Below, in pieces: positions 50,247 through 60,104 of a stretch of 64,000 bases of DNA (position 1 is the stretch's first letter; the number at the start of each line of letters is the position of its first letter). The notes below the pieces were generated by a model, which worked only from the letters and a program-made list of their open reading frames with translations, was not told the DNA's origin and searched no databases. This stretch comes from Pseudomonas linyingensis. GTDB taxonomy: Bacteria; Pseudomonadota; Gammaproteobacteria; Pseudomonadales; Pseudomonadaceae. The DNA lies in the NCBI RefSeq assembly GCF_900109175.1, contig NZ_FNZE01000002.1:124001-188000 (forward strand). Direction: 5' to 3'. The translations under genes were made by a program, and so were the position numbers.

Positions 50247-52451
50247 TCAGGCCGCCGGCGGCAACGCTGCGGCGGGCTCGCTGTCCGGGTGCAGCAGGCG
50301 CTCCGCCAGGCTGCGCAGGGGCGCCAGCTGGCGACAGATCAGCGCCAGTGCGGTGCGCAGCAGGCGCTGGCGCTCGTCGATGTCCTCCGGCAGCTGCTCC
50401 AGCTCGCGGGCCAGGGCCTCCTCGTCGAGGGCCGGACTGGCCGGCGCGCGGCGCTCGACGAGGCCGGCGGCGATCGCCTCGAGACTGCCGGCCAGGTGCG
50501 CGGCGGCCTGTTCGATCAGCCCGCCGCGCAGCTCGACCGGCAGCGCCGCACGGTGCGCGCCGAGTGCCGACAGGTAGCTGAGCAGGGTGTGCGACAGCGC
50601 CAGGCAGCGAAAGCCGATATCCGCCTCGCGGCGAAAGTGGCCGGGCTCCAGCAGCATGCTGGCCAGGGTGGCGGACAGCGCGGCGTCGGCGTTGTGCGCG
50701 TTGCGCCGGGCCAGGCGGTAGGCGAGGTCGTCGCGCTTGCCGCTGGCGTACTGCTCGATGATCTGCCGCAGGTAGCGGCTGTGGCAGCTCAGGGTACTGG
50801 CCACCACTCGGTGCAGGCGCCGGCCCTGCCAGTCGGGGAGGATCAGGAACACCGCCAGGCCGGCGATCAGGCTGCCGAGCAGGGTATCGACCAGGCGTGG
50901 CCAGATCAGCCCGTAGCCGTCGCCGACCTGGTTGAAGCAGAACAGCACCATCAGGGTGATCGCCGCGGTGGCCAGGGTGTAGCGGCTCGAGCGGGTGACG
51001 AAGAAGGCCACCCCGGCGGCCACGGCGATCAGCGACTGCACGACGGCGCCGGGGAACAGGTCGAACAGCGCCCAGCCGACGAGCAGGCCGAGCACGGTGC
51101 CGATGATGCGCTGGACCAGCTTGGTGCGGGTGGCGCCGTAGCTCGGCTGACAGACGAACACCGTGGTCAGCAGGATCCAGTAGCCCTGGGTGGGATGGAT
51201 GGCGTGCAGCACGCCGTAACCGGCGGCCAGCGCCAGGGCCAGGCGCAGGGCGTGGCGGAACAGCAGCGAGGTGGGGGTGAGCTGCTGGCGCAGACGCTCC
51301 CAGACCTCGCGCAGGCTGTGCGGGTCACGGTCGTGCAGGGTGCTGTCCTGCTCCTCGGCCAGCGCCTCCGGATTGCTCGCCGCACCGAGCAGCTGCTCGA
51401 GGGTGCCGAGGTTGCCGGCCAGTGCGCGCAGCGAGCGCAGCAGGCCGCGCCACTGCGGGTTGTCCTGCGCCTGCAGGTGGTCGAGGGAGGCGCGCAGGTC
51501 GTCGAGCGCCTGGGCGCTGGCGCGCTGGTAGTCGAATGGCTGGCGCAGCTCGATGGCCGCGGCCAGCGCGCGACAGGCCTTGCCCTGCTGGCGCAGCAGC
51601 AGCTGGCAGCGGAACAGCACGTCGCTGTGGAAGAACGCCTCGGCCAGGCGGTTGTACGGGTAGTGCGAGGAGCTGGCGCGCTCGTGGATGTCCTGGGCGA
51701 GGAAGTACAGCTTCAGGTAGCGGCTGACCTGCGGGCTGGCGCGGCCCTTGCCGACCCGGTGGAGGATGATTTCCTTGGCGGCGTTGAGCGCCGCCACCAG
51801 GCGGCCGTTCTGCTGCGCCAGCTCGAGGCGGCGCTGCTCGACGTCCAGCTCGCGCACCGGCTCGAACAGCGCTGCCTTGAGGCGCAGGTACAGGCCCAGT
51901 TCGCGGAATACCCGGGCCAGCGCCTGCTGCACCGGCTGCTGGCTGAACAGCGCCTGCCAGAGCACCGAGAGCAGGCCGTACCAGGCCGCGCCGGCGACCA
52001 GCAGCAGCGGTTGGCGCCACAGGTCGGCGACCTCGCCGCCGCGCTGGTCGACGGCGATCATGGTGTAGATGGACAGGATCAGGGTGCCCGAGGCGATGGT
52101 GCCGTAGCGCTCGCCCAGCGCGCCGAGCAGGGTCAGGCCGAAGGTCGACAGCGCCAGCGCGGCGACGAACAGCCAGGGATAGGGGAACAGCAGCTCGACG
52201 GCGAAGGCCGCGGCGGCGAAGCACAGCAGGGTCACCAGCAGCGCCTGCAGGCGGCCGCGCCAGCTGTCGTCGGTCTCCGCCAGGGCGCTGGCGACGATGC
52301 CGAGGAACAGCGGAATCAGCAGGTCCATGCGCTCCTGCTGCCAGCACAGCGCCATGCTGCCGGTGAGGGCGACGAACACCCGCAGGCTGTAGCTGAACTT
52401 GTCCAGCGCCCAGAGGCGGCGCAGGGATTGACGGAGCGAGGTGGCGGGCAT
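50247..52451 (-). CDS. yccS: YccS-type FUSC-family membrane protein
   Basis: A 734-residue inner-membrane protein with two groups of hydrophobic helices (about 25-165 and 395-530), each followed by a long cytoplasmic helical region. It ends with a Leu/Arg-rich part. This matches the YccS (TIGR01666) subgroup of FUSC/aromatic-acid-exporter-like proteins. The substrate and transport activity are not established. The start at 52451 has AGGA upstream. It is divergent from the nfeD gene, with a 169-bp gap. Confidence 0.85.
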   Translation of the reverse strand: MPATSLRQSLRRLWALDKFSYSLRVFVALTGSMALCWQQERMDLLIPLFLGIVASALAETDDSWRGRLQALLVTLLCFAAAAFAVELLFPYPWLFVAALALSTFGLTLLGALGERYGTIASGTLILSIYTMIAVDQRGGEVADLWRQPLLLVAGAAWYGLLSVLWQALFSQQPVQQALARVFRELGLYLRLKAALFEPVRELDVEQRRLELAQQNGRLVAALNAAKEIILHRVGKGRASPQVSRYLKLYFLAQDIHERASSSHYPYNRLAEAFFHSDVLFRCQLLLRQQGKACRALAAAIELRQPFDYQRASAQALDDLRASLDHLQAQDNPQWRGLLRSLRALAGNLGTLEQLLGAASNPEALAEEQDSTLHDRDPHSLREVWERLRQQLTPTSLLFRHALRLALALAAGYGVLHAIHPTQGYWILLTTVFVCQPSYGATRTKLVQRIIGTVLGLLVGWALFDLFPGAVVQSLIAVAAGVAFFVTRSSRYTLATAAITLMVLFCFNQVGDGYGLIWPRLVDTLLGSLIAGLAVFLILPDWQGRRLHRVVASTLSCHSRYLRQIIEQYASGKRDDLAYRLARRNAHNADAALSATLASMLLEPGHFRREADIGFRCLALSHTLLSYLSALGAHRAALPVELRGGLIEQAAAHLAGSLEAIAAGLVERRAPASPALDEEALARELEQLPEDIDERQRLLRTALALICRQLAPLRSLAERLLHPDSEPAAALPPAA

Positions 52452-52620
52452 GGAGCGTCCTGGCTGAAAGGCGTGCGGCGGCTGCGCGGCTGCGGCAACC
52501 GTCTCGCGGCATTCTAAACACAGCACAGGCTGTCGGGCAGCTCCCGCCGCGGTGGGGCGCCGGGGCGTGGTTCGGCTATTCTTGAAGTGTTCCCCTACCA
52601 GACATGTCGGGAGGCAGGCC

Positions 52621-53997
52621 ATGTCGCCACTCGCGCACGGCTGGCGCTGGATGCTCGCGTGGTGCTTGCTGGTGCCGTCGCTGCTGTTCGCCGCGCCGTC
52701 ACCGGTCGCGGTGCTGACGGTGGAGGGCGCGATCGGCCCGGCCAGCGCCGACTATGTGCTTCGCGGTCTGGCGCGAGCCGGAGAGGAAGGCGCGCAGCTG
52801 GTGGTGCTCGACCTCGACACCCCGGGCGGGCTGGACACCTCGATGCGCGCGGTGATCAAGGCGATCCTCGCCAGCCCGCTGCCGGTGGCCACTTACGTGG
52901 CGCCCAGCGGCGCGCGGGCGGCCAGCGCCGGCACCTACATCCTCTATGCCAGTCACGTGGCCGCGATGGCGCCGGGTACCAACCTCGGCGCCGCGACCCC
53001 GGTGCAGATCGGCGGCCTGCCCGGTGCACCGCCGCAGCCACCGGGGCAACCCGCAGCGCCAGAGAAGAACGAGCCGGCGCCCGCCGATACCCTCAGTCGC
53101 AAACAGATCAACGATGCCACCGCCTATATCCGCGGCCTCGCCCAGCTGCGCGGACGCAACGCCGAGTGGGCCGAGCAGGCGGTGCGCGAGGCGGCCAGCC
53201 TGAGCGCCGAGGATGCCCTGCGCCTCAAGGTGATCGACTACTTGGCCAGCGACCTGGCCGACCTGCTGCGCCAGCTGGACGGCAAGCGGTTCGCGGTGGT
53301 CGACGGCAGCGTGACCCTGGCCACTGCCGGCGCCGAGGTACGCCTCTATCCGCCGGACTGGCGCACGCGGCTGCTGACGGTGATCACCAATCCCAGCGTG
53401 GCGCTGATCCTGATGATGCTCGGCGTCTACGGGCTGTTCTTCGAGTTCTCCAATCCCGGCCTGGGCGTCGGCGGCGTGCTCGGCGGGATCTGCCTGATTC
53501 TCGCCCTGTATGCCCTGCAGCTGCTGCCGGTGAGCTATGCCGGGGTGGCGCTGATCCTGCTCGGCATCGCCTTCATGACCGCGGAGGCGTTCATGCCCAG
53601 CTTCGGTGTGCTCGGCATCGGCGGCGTGGTGGCCTTCGTGGTCGGTGCGCTGATCCTGATCGATACCGAGGTGCCCGGCTTCGGTATTCCGCTGCCGCTG
53701 ATCCTGACCCTGGGGGTCGGCAGCGCACTGCTGATCGTGTCCATCGCCGGTATGGCCCTGAAGGCCAGGCGGCGCGCGCCGCAGAGCGGTGATGCCGGGC
53801 TGGTCGGCAGTCTGACCGCGGTGGCCGGGCTGCAGGCCGGCGATCCGCAGGCCGGCTGGGTGCATCTGCAGGGCGAGCAGTGGCAGGTGCGCTGCGCGAC
53901 GCCGTTGCAGGCGGGCCAACGGGTGCGGGTCATCGCCCGCCGCGGTGTGTGGCTGGAGGTCACGCCCGCTGACGGGATCTCCTCGGGAGGAAACTGA
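52621..53997 (+). CDS. NfeD-family membrane serine protease
   Basis: A 458-residue long-form NfeD (NfeD1b). A signal segment (about 10-25) leads a ClpP-like protease domain (about 30-225). The nucleophile Ser is in [12 protein letters not shown] and the general-base Lys is probably in [10 protein letters not shown]. Four or more membrane helices (about 255-385) and a C-terminal OB-fold (about 395-450) follow. In archaea, such proteases cleave stomatin-type proteins. The partner slipin gene follows at once. GGGAGGC precedes the start. Confidence 0.88.
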   Translation: MSPLAHGWRWMLAWCLLVPSLLFAAPSPVAVLTVEGAIGPASADYVLRGLARAGEEGAQLVVLDLDTPGGLDTSMRAVIKAILASPLPVATYVAPSGARAASAGTYILYASHVAAMAPGTNLGAATPVQIGGLPGAPPQPPGQPAAPEKNEPAPADTLSRKQINDATAYIRGLAQLRGRNAEWAEQAVREAASLSAEDALRLKVIDYLASDLADLLRQLDGKRFAVVDGSVTLATAGAEVRLYPPDWRTRLLTVITNPSVALILMMLGVYGLFFEFSNPGLGVGGVLGGICLILALYALQLLPVSYAGVALILLGIAFMTAEAFMPSFGVLGIGGVVAFVVGALILIDTEVPGFGIPLPLILTLGVGSALLIVSIAGMALKARRRAPQSGDAGLVGSLTAVAGLQAGDPQAGWVHLQGEQWQVRCATPLQAGQRVRVIARRGVWLEVTPADGISSGGN

Positions 53998-53998
53998 C

Positions 53999-54760
53999 AT
54001 GATGGGTTTCGAGTTGAGCTTTGGTGTACTGCTGCTACTGCTGGTCAGTCTGCTGGCGTCGATGTTCCGCATCCTGCGCGAGTACGAGCGCGGCGTGGTG
54101 TTCCAGCTCGGCCGCTTCTGGAAGGTCAAGGGACCGGGACTGATCATCCTCATCCCCGGCATCCAGCAGATGGTGCGCGTCGATCTGCGCACCATCGTGC
54201 TGGATGTGCCGACCCAGGACGTGATCTCCCGTGACAACGTCTCGGTGAAGGTCAACGCGGTGGTCTACTACCGGGTGCTCGATCCGCAGAAGGCGATCAT
54301 CCAGGTCGAGGACTACCAGGCGGCGACCAGCCAGCTGGCGCAGACCACCCTGCGCGCGGTGCTCGGCAAGCACGAGCTGGACGACATGCTGGCCGAGCGC
54401 GAGCGGCTCAACGCCGACATCCAGCAGGTGCTCGACGCGCAGACCGACGCCTGGGGCATCAAGGTGGCCAACGTCGAGATCAAGCACGTCGACCTCGACG
54501 AGTCGATGATCCGCGCCATCGCCAAGCAGGCCGAAGCCGAGCGCGAGCGGCGCGCCAAGGTGATCCACGCCGAGGGCGAGCTGCAGGCTTCGGAAAAGCT
54601 CATGCAGGCCGCCGAAATGCTCGGCCGCCAGGACGGCGCCATGCAGCTGCGCTACATGCAGACCCTCGGCGCCATCGCCGGCGACAAGAGCTCGACCATC
54701 GTCTTCCCAATGCCCATCGACCTGTTGCAGAGCCTGGTGGAGCGGGACAAGAAGGGCTGA
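53999..54760 (+). CDS. Slipin (stomatin/SPFH family) protein
   Basis: A 253-residue SPFH protein with an N-terminal membrane helix (about 5-22, [18 protein letters not shown]), the SPFH domain with [12 protein letters not shown] and [13 protein letters not shown], and a coiled-coil/oligomerisation part (about 170-220, [19 protein letters not shown]). It is the usual operon partner of NfeD and probably its substrate or partner in membrane microdomains. GGAGG precedes the ATG, one base after the nfeD stop. Confidence 0.93.
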   Translation: MMGFELSFGVLLLLLVSLLASMFRILREYERGVVFQLGRFWKVKGPGLIILIPGIQQMVRVDLRTIVLDVPTQDVISRDNVSVKVNAVVYYRVLDPQKAIIQVEDYQAATSQLAQTTLRAVLGKHELDDMLAERERLNADIQQVLDAQTDAWGIKVANVEIKHVDLDESMIRAIAKQAEAERERRAKVIHAEGELQASEKLMQAAEMLGRQDGAMQLRYMQTLGAIAGDKSSTIVFPMPIDLLQSLVERDKKG

Positions 54761-54769
54761 CGCGCCGCG

Positions 54770-55966
54770 TTACACCACTTCCCCGGCAGCATGCCCCGAG
54801 GCCCAGGCCCACTGGAAGTTGAAGCCGCCGAGGTGGCCGGTGACGTCGAGCACCTCGCCGACGAAGTACAGCCCGGGGGCCTTCTGCGACTCCATGGTCT
54901 TCGACGACACCTCGCGAGTGTCCACGCCGCCGAGGGTGACCTCGGCGGTGCGGTAGCCCTCGGTGCCGGCCGGCACCAGCCGCCAGGCGGACAGCTGCGT
55001 GGCGACGGCCTGCAGTTCGCCCGGGGTGTACTGCTTGAGTGGCTTGCTGGCGCACCACAGCTCGCAGAGCAGGCCGGCCATCTTCTTGGTGAACACCTCG
55101 CCGAGCAGGGTCTTCAGCTCGATGTTCGGCCGCTCGGCCTGCTGGCCGGTCAGCCAGTCCAGCGCGTCGCGATCGGGCAGCAGGTTGATTTCCAGGCTGT
55201 CGCCGCTGTGCCAGTAGGAGGAGATCTGCAGCATCGCCGGGCCGCTGAGACCGCGGTGGGTGAACAGCAGGTTCTCGCGGAAACTCTTGTCGTTGCAGCT
55301 GACCATGCAGTCCACCGAGGTGCCGGACAGCTCGGCGCACAGCGCCTTGAGCTGCGGGTCGGTGATGGTGAACGGCACCAGGCCGGCGCGGGTCGGCAGC
55401 ACGTTGTGGCCGAACTGGCGGGCGATCTGGTAGCCGAAGCCGCTGGCGCCGAGGGTCGGGATCGACAGGCCGCCGGTGGCGATCACCAGCGACTGGCAGG
55501 CGACCTCGCCGGCGCTGGTGGCCAGTCGGTAGCCATCGTCGCTGCGCTCGATCTGCTCGATGGCGGTATCCAGGCGGATCTCGGCGCCAGACTCGGCGCA
55601 TTCGACCAGCAGCAGCTGGAGGATGTCGCTGGCCTTGCGGTCGCAGAACAGCTGGCCGAGCTTCTTCTCGTGGTAGGGCACGTCGTGCTTGCACACCAGC
55701 TCGATGAAGTCCCACTGGGTGTAGCGGGCCAGCGCCGACTTGCAGAAGTGCGGGTTGTGCGAGAGGAAGTCGGCCGGCTCGGTGTACATGTTGGTGAAGT
55801 TGCAGCGCCCGCCGCCGGACATGAGGATCTTCTTGCCGGCCTTGTTGGCGTGGTCCAGCACCAGCACGCGGCGCCCGCGCGCGGCGGCGGTCAGCGCGCA
55901 CATCAGGCCGGCGGCGCCGGCGCCGATGATCACAACGTCGGAGGTCTCAACAGCGGGACTGGACAC
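54770..55966 (-). CDS. yhiN: YhiN/HI0933-family FAD-dependent oxidoreductase
   Basis: A 398-residue flavoprotein. The FAD-binding motif VVIIGAGAAGLMCALTAA opens the protein, followed by GRRVLVLDHANKAGKKILMSGGGRCNFTN-type sequence (shown here only in part as KILMSGGGRCNFTN). The C-terminal FNFQWAWASG is family-typical. The reaction is unknown. The start is taken as a GTG (55966) because relatives begin close to the FAD motif; an upstream extension is low-complexity and out of keeping. Confidence 0.88.
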   Translation of the reverse strand: MSSPAVETSDVVIIGAGAAGLMCALTAAARGRRVLVLDHANKAGKKILMSGGGRCNFTNMYTEPADFLSHNPHFCKSALARYTQWDFIELVCKHDVPYHEKKLGQLFCDRKASDILQLLLVECAESGAEIRLDTAIEQIERSDDGYRLATSAGEVACQSLVIATGGLSIPTLGASGFGYQIARQFGHNVLPTRAGLVPFTITDPQLKALCAELSGTSVDCMVSCNDKSFRENLLFTHRGLSGPAMLQISSYWHSGDSLEINLLPDRDALDWLTGQQAERPNIELKTLLGEVFTKKMAGLLCELWCASKPLKQYTPGELQAVATQLSAWRLVPAGTEGYRTAEVTLGGVDTREVSSKTMESQKAPGLYFVGEVLDVTGHLGGFNFQWAWASGHAAGEVV

Positions 55967-56030
55967 GGCGGGGTTCTCTGGCAGGCGGGAAGGGCGCGCA
56001 TGGTAACAAAGCGTCGCCGGCCTGCGCAGA

Positions 56031-57515
56031 TCAGAGCTCGTCCGGCGGGATCGGCGCGTCCTGCGGCTGGTCTTCGGTGTGCTGACGGCCGAGCTGGGTG
56101 CAGTTGCGTCCGGCGGCCTTGGCCTGGTACATCGCCTGGTCGGCCTCGCGCAGCAGGTCGTTGCCGGTGCCACAGTCCTCGCCGAAGCTGATGCCGATGC
56201 TGGCGCCGATGCGGATGCTCAGCGTGCCCAGCAGGAAGGGCTGGCTGAGGGCGTCGAGAATGCGCCCGGCCAGTGCCTGGGCCTGCTGCGGGCTGCCGAT
56301 GCTTTCGCAGATCAGCACGAACTCGTCGCCGCCCAGGCGCGCTACCAGATCGGTGGTGCGGGCGCTGGCCTGCAGGCGGCGGGCGACCTCGATCAGCAAC
56401 TGGTCGCCGACTTCGTGACCATGGCAATCGTTGACCGGCTTGAAGCCGTCGAGGTCGAGCAGCAGCACGGCGAGCATCTCGTGGCGCCGGCGCGCCCGCT
56501 GCCAGGCCTGCTCCAGATGCTGGCGTAGGGCCATGCGGTTGGCCAGGCCGGTGAGCGGGTCGCGCATGGCCAGTTCGCGCAGGCGCTCATTGGCGGCAGC
56601 CAGCGCCTCGGTGCGTTCGGCCACCCGCTGCTCGAGGATTTGCTCCTGCTCCTGCAGGGCCCGCAGGCTGTGCGCCTGGGCGGCGTTCTTCTCGAGCTTG
56701 AGGGCGTTGAGGTGCGCGGCCAGGGCGTAGGACAGCAGCAGCATGTGCAGCGCCGAGCCGAGCAGCAGGGCGTTGCTGGTGAGGGGGTTCGACGGCAGCA
56801 GGCCGACGATGCGCAGCGCCAGCAGCAGCGCGCCACCCTGCAGCAGCAGCCAGGCGGCGACGAAGATACGCGCTGCCGGCACCCGGCGCAGCATGCCGTC
56901 GAAGCCGCAGAGCGACAGCAGCAGGAGATTGCCGGCGCTGAGCAGCGCGAGGGCGTGCAGCAACGGCTGGACCGGCAACAGCGGGCTGCCGAGGGCGATG
57001 GCCAGGAGGATCGCGATGTCCAGGGTCAGCAGACGGTCCCAGCGCGGCGCCTGGCGCACGGTATCGAGGAAGCTGCGACCGAACAGCAGCGCAAAGATAT
57101 TGGCCAGGGTGATGAAGACCGGCAGGGCGTGGCTGTCCCATGCTCCCCCCGGCGGCCACAGGTACTGGTTGCCGAGACCGCTGACGCCGAGCATGGCGCC
57201 GACGAAGCTGGCCGCGAACAGGACATAGAGCAGGGTGCTGCGCTCGCCCAGGGCGAGGAACAGCAGCAGGTTGTAGCCGATCAGCCCCAGCAGCATGCCG
57301 AAGTACAGCGCCAGCAGGACGGTGGCGCTGTCGGAGTCGAGGGCGTGGCCATTCTCCAGCAGGGGTGTCAGGGCCGACTGGCCGACGGCGGGCAGCGCCA
57401 GCAGGGCGAGCAGCGGGAGCAGGCTGAGCAGCCGCAACACGAGCCCCCCAGCGGGACGGACAACCGCCCGTACCGGCTCGGGCGGGCGGGCGCTCCGGCT
57501 GGATGCGTGGTGCAT
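56031..57515 (-). CDS. Diguanylate cyclase with seven-helix (7TMR-DISM-like) membrane sensor
   Basis: A 494-residue membrane protein. A hydrophobic N-terminal segment near 20-40 is followed by seven hydrophobic helices (about 60-270), a short coiled coil (EQEQILEQRVAERTEALAAA) and a GGDEF domain (about 325-480). GGDEF (395-399) and the I-site RTTD (386-389) are intact. The usual extracytoplasmic DISMED domain before the helices is missing, so it senses through the membrane part or a partner. The start at 57515 is uncertain, since no good ribosome site is seen for any candidate. Confidence 0.8.
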   Translation of the reverse strand: MHHASSRSARPPEPVRAVVRPAGGLVLRLLSLLPLLALLALPAVGQSALTPLLENGHALDSDSATVLLALYFGMLLGLIGYNLLLFLALGERSTLLYVLFAASFVGAMLGVSGLGNQYLWPPGGAWDSHALPVFITLANIFALLFGRSFLDTVRQAPRWDRLLTLDIAILLAIALGSPLLPVQPLLHALALLSAGNLLLLSLCGFDGMLRRVPAARIFVAAWLLLQGGALLLALRIVGLLPSNPLTSNALLLGSALHMLLLSYALAAHLNALKLEKNAAQAHSLRALQEQEQILEQRVAERTEALAAANERLRELAMRDPLTGLANRMALRQHLEQAWQRARRRHEMLAVLLLDLDGFKPVNDCHGHEVGDQLLIEVARRLQASARTTDLVARLGGDEFVLICESIGSPQQAQALAGRILDALSQPFLLGTLSIRIGASIGISFGEDCGTGNDLLREADQAMYQAKAAGRNCTQLGRQHTEDQPQDAPIPPDEL

Positions 57516-57688
57516 GGAGTGGCTCGTGAATCCCGTCGCGGTTAGCGGCGTCGCGGTGCCGGAAGGGCACAACAACTCCGTCATGGCCGATTGCCATGCC
57601 TCAACTGTAGCCACTGGCCGCCGGGGGCGCCGGGAGAAAGCGCGTCGCCGTGCAGTCGGCGCTCAGGCGCCGACGAGCGGTGGCGGAC

Positions 57689-59065
57689 TCAGAGAATGCG
57701 GGCCTTGAAGCTGCGCCCCTTGACCTTGCGTTCGCTCAGGCGCTGCAGCGCGTCTCGGGCCAGCTCGCGCTCGACCGCCACGTAGGCGTTGTAGTCGTAC
57801 AGGGTGATCTTGCCGATGCGTGCGCCGGGCAGACCGTCTTCGCCGGTGAGGGCGCCGAGCAGGTCGCCGGCGCGCAGCTTGTCCTTGCGCCCGCCATTGA
57901 TGCACAGGGTGGTCATCGGCGGCAGCAGGCGCTCGTCGCCCAGCGGCTTGAGCTTGTCCAGGCTGGCCCAGTTCAGCGGCGCCTGTTGCAGTGCCTCGAT
58001 GGCAGTGGCCCGGTTGGCCTCGCTCGGCGCCACCAGCGACAGGGCCAGGCCCTTGGCGCCGGCGCGGCCGCTGCGGCCGATGCGGTGGATGTGCACCTGC
58101 GGGTCGCGCGCCAGCTCGAAGTTGATCACCGCCTCCAGGGTGTCGATGTCCAGACCGCGCGCGGCCACGTCGGTGGCCACCAGCACGCAGCAGCTCTGGT
58201 TGGCGAACATCGCCAGCACCTGGTCACGCTCGCGCTGATCGAGGTCGCCGTGCAGGGCCAGTGCGGAGATCTTGCGCGCGTTGAGCATCGCCGCCACTTC
58301 CTGGCACTGCAGCTTGGTATGGCAGAACACCACGCTGGAGGCCGGGCGGAAGTGCAGCAGCAGGCGGGCCACCGCCTCCATGCGCTGGTCGGGGTCGACT
58401 TCGTAGAAGCGCTGCTCGATCTGGCTGTCATCGTGCTGCGACTCCAGCTCGATGCGCTGCGGCTTGCGCATGAAGCGCGCGGCCAACTGCTCGATGCCTT
58501 CCGGGTAGGTGGCGGAGAACAGCAGGGTCTGCCGCTTGGTCGGGGTCTGCTCGATGATCTCGCTGATCGAGTCGACAAAGCCCATGTCGAGCATGCGGTC
58601 GGCTTCGTCGAGGACCAGGTGGTTGAGGCCGTCGAGCTTGAGGGTGCCCTTGCGCAGGTGTTCGAGGACGCGCCCCGGGGTGCCGACGACGATGTGCGCG
58701 CCATGCTCCAGCGAGCCGATCTGCGGGCCGAAGGGCACGCCACCGCACAGGGTCAGCACCTTGATGTTGTCGGCGCCGCGCGCCAGCAGGCGGATTTCCT
58801 TGGCCACCTGGTCGGCCAGTTCGCGGGTCGGGCACAGCACCAGCGCCTGGCAGCCGAAGTAGCGCTGATTGAGCGGCGCTAGCAGGCCGAGGGCGAAGGC
58901 GGCGGTCTTGCCGCTGCCGGTCTTGGCCTGGGCGATCAGGTCGTGACCGGCGAGGATCAGTGGCAGGCTCTGCGCCTGGATCGGTGTCATCTGCCGGTAG
59001 CCAACGGCGTCCAGACTGGCAAGAAGGCTGGCGGGCAGTGGCAGGGAGGAGAAGGCGTCGGTCAC
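57689..59065 (-). CDS. dbpA: DbpA, DEAD-box ATP-dependent RNA helicase
   Basis: A 458-residue DEAD-box helicase. The Q-motif region is MTPIQAQSLPLIL, motif I is AKTGSGKTAA, motif II is LDEAD and motif III is SAT. Motif VI is HRIGRSGRAG. The C-terminal DbpA RNA-binding domain (about 380-458) ends in KGRSFKARIL and targets hairpin 92 of 23S rRNA in E. coli. A GTG start at 59065 gives MTDAFSSLPLP, matching the DbpA N-terminus; an ATG at 59089 is also in frame. Confidence 0.92.
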   Translation of the reverse strand: MTDAFSSLPLPASLLASLDAVGYRQMTPIQAQSLPLILAGHDLIAQAKTGSGKTAAFALGLLAPLNQRYFGCQALVLCPTRELADQVAKEIRLLARGADNIKVLTLCGGVPFGPQIGSLEHGAHIVVGTPGRVLEHLRKGTLKLDGLNHLVLDEADRMLDMGFVDSISEIIEQTPTKRQTLLFSATYPEGIEQLAARFMRKPQRIELESQHDDSQIEQRFYEVDPDQRMEAVARLLLHFRPASSVVFCHTKLQCQEVAAMLNARKISALALHGDLDQRERDQVLAMFANQSCCVLVATDVAARGLDIDTLEAVINFELARDPQVHIHRIGRSGRAGAKGLALSLVAPSEANRATAIEALQQAPLNWASLDKLKPLGDERLLPPMTTLCINGGRKDKLRAGDLLGALTGEDGLPGARIGKITLYDYNAYVAVERELARDALQRLSERKVKGRSFKARIL

Positions 59066-59837
59066 GGTGTCGGGTCTGTATGAGCACATGGATGGACAGT
59101 GTAACAGGCTGGCGTCCAGGTGCCGCCGCTGGCAGGCGGTCGGCAGTGCTTCTGTAATGGTCCTGGAAGCCCGTGCAGGTTTCTTTGTTAATAGTGCTGA
59201 AGATATTTTGTTGGCTTTTTTAGGCTGTGCGCGATTTTTAATTGAATGGTTGTTGCTGTGTTTTTGGTTGTTTAATAAATATTCTGGTCGAGAGATTGTG
59301 ATTTGTTGATGTTAATGGTTGGCAAGGCCTTGAGTTGTGTGTGGTGCGTTTTCATATTTCAATGAATATTGTTTTCTTGTCTGCGGGATATTGTAGTGCT
59401 GCGGCCATGATTCCCGATTCTTCAGGTTCATCCTGTATGGCGGCGCGCAGCAACCGGCCAGATAAGTGTGCAGCGGGCGCGCGGGCCGGGATGGCCAGCG
59501 TCAGTTCCGGGCTGGCATCGGCAGCGGCTGGAGCCGCAGGGACTGCGCATGGACAACCCGGTCGCCTGCGGGCCGATCGGGCGAGCGCCTTGCTGCTTGG
59601 GTGGGAGATGCTTGGGGCGTGATGCGTGCCTGCCGGCCCATCTCGGCCTGGCAATGCTCTACGTCAGGCTTGCCGGGGCGCGGTAGCGGCGAGGAGTGGC
59701 CTGGCTGAGCCGATCGGGAAGAGTTTTTTGGCGCTTCCTTGAGACTAAAGTCGGGGCTTTCTTTTTGTAGTGGCACTTTGTTAGATTCAATATGTGTGTT
59801 TCTTTCACCTGTAATAAAAACAAAACGGAGAAAGGCG
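59066..59837. other. Gene-free stretch with an AT-rich block (about 59,150-59,400)
   Basis: No credible gene is seen in 772 bp. By hand count, bases 59161-59400 are about 38% GC (91 of 240), against roughly 66% for the window, with a sharp edge near 59150. The part from 59401 to about 59720 returns to normal GC, and 59721-59837 is AT-rich again, as expected of a leader for the DUF4212 gene. The short reading frames are low-complexity and poorly supported. Confidence 0.7.
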
Positions 59838-60098
59838 ATGGCAGACGATAAAGCGAATGCTGCTGCGTACTGGAAGGCGAACGTTAGCCTCATCACATGG
59901 AGCCTGGTGGTATGGGCTCTGGTCTCATTTGGTTTTGGCATCCTCTTGCGCCCGATGCTGATGAATATCTCAGTCGGTGGGGCGGACCTGGGCTTCTGGT
60001 TCGCTCAACAGGGCTCGATCATCACGTTCATTGCGATCATCTTCCACTACGCGTGGCGGCTGAACAAACTGGACAAGCAATTCGGCGTTGAGGAGTAA
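59838..60098 (+). CDS. DUF4212 small subunit of a sodium:solute symporter
   Basis: An 86-residue protein with two membrane helices (about 16-38 and 52-70) around the family signature GGADLGFWFAQQGSI. It ends in YAWRLNKLDKQFGVEE. This matches DUF4212, the small partner of VC_2705-type symporters, and the symporter gene follows after 6 bp. CGGAGAAAGG precedes the ATG. The role of the small subunit is thought to be assembly or stability of the symporter; this is not proven. Confidence 0.9.
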   Translation: MADDKANAAAYWKANVSLITWSLVVWALVSFGFGILLRPMLMNISVGGADLGFWFAQQGSIITFIAIIFHYAWRLNKLDKQFGVEE

Positions 60099-60104
60099 GC
60101 CAGC

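Noticed and set aside
59067-59309. 80-residue plus-strand reading frame into the AT-rich block
   Set aside because: It has one hydrophobic stretch but no ribosome site, begins within the dbpA 5' region, and its second half follows only from AT-rich composition.
59309-59316. ATGTTAAT, identical to half of the hpa operator
   Set aside because: It is a single half-site in an AT-rich stretch with no partner. It is expected by chance and lies far from any hpa gene.
59320-59345. Possible sigma54 promoter (TGGCAAGGCCTTGA)
   Set aside because: The spacing is one base short and the -12 element lacks the TTGC core, so it does not fit the -24/-12 consensus. TGGCAC at 59771 likewise lacks a -12 element.
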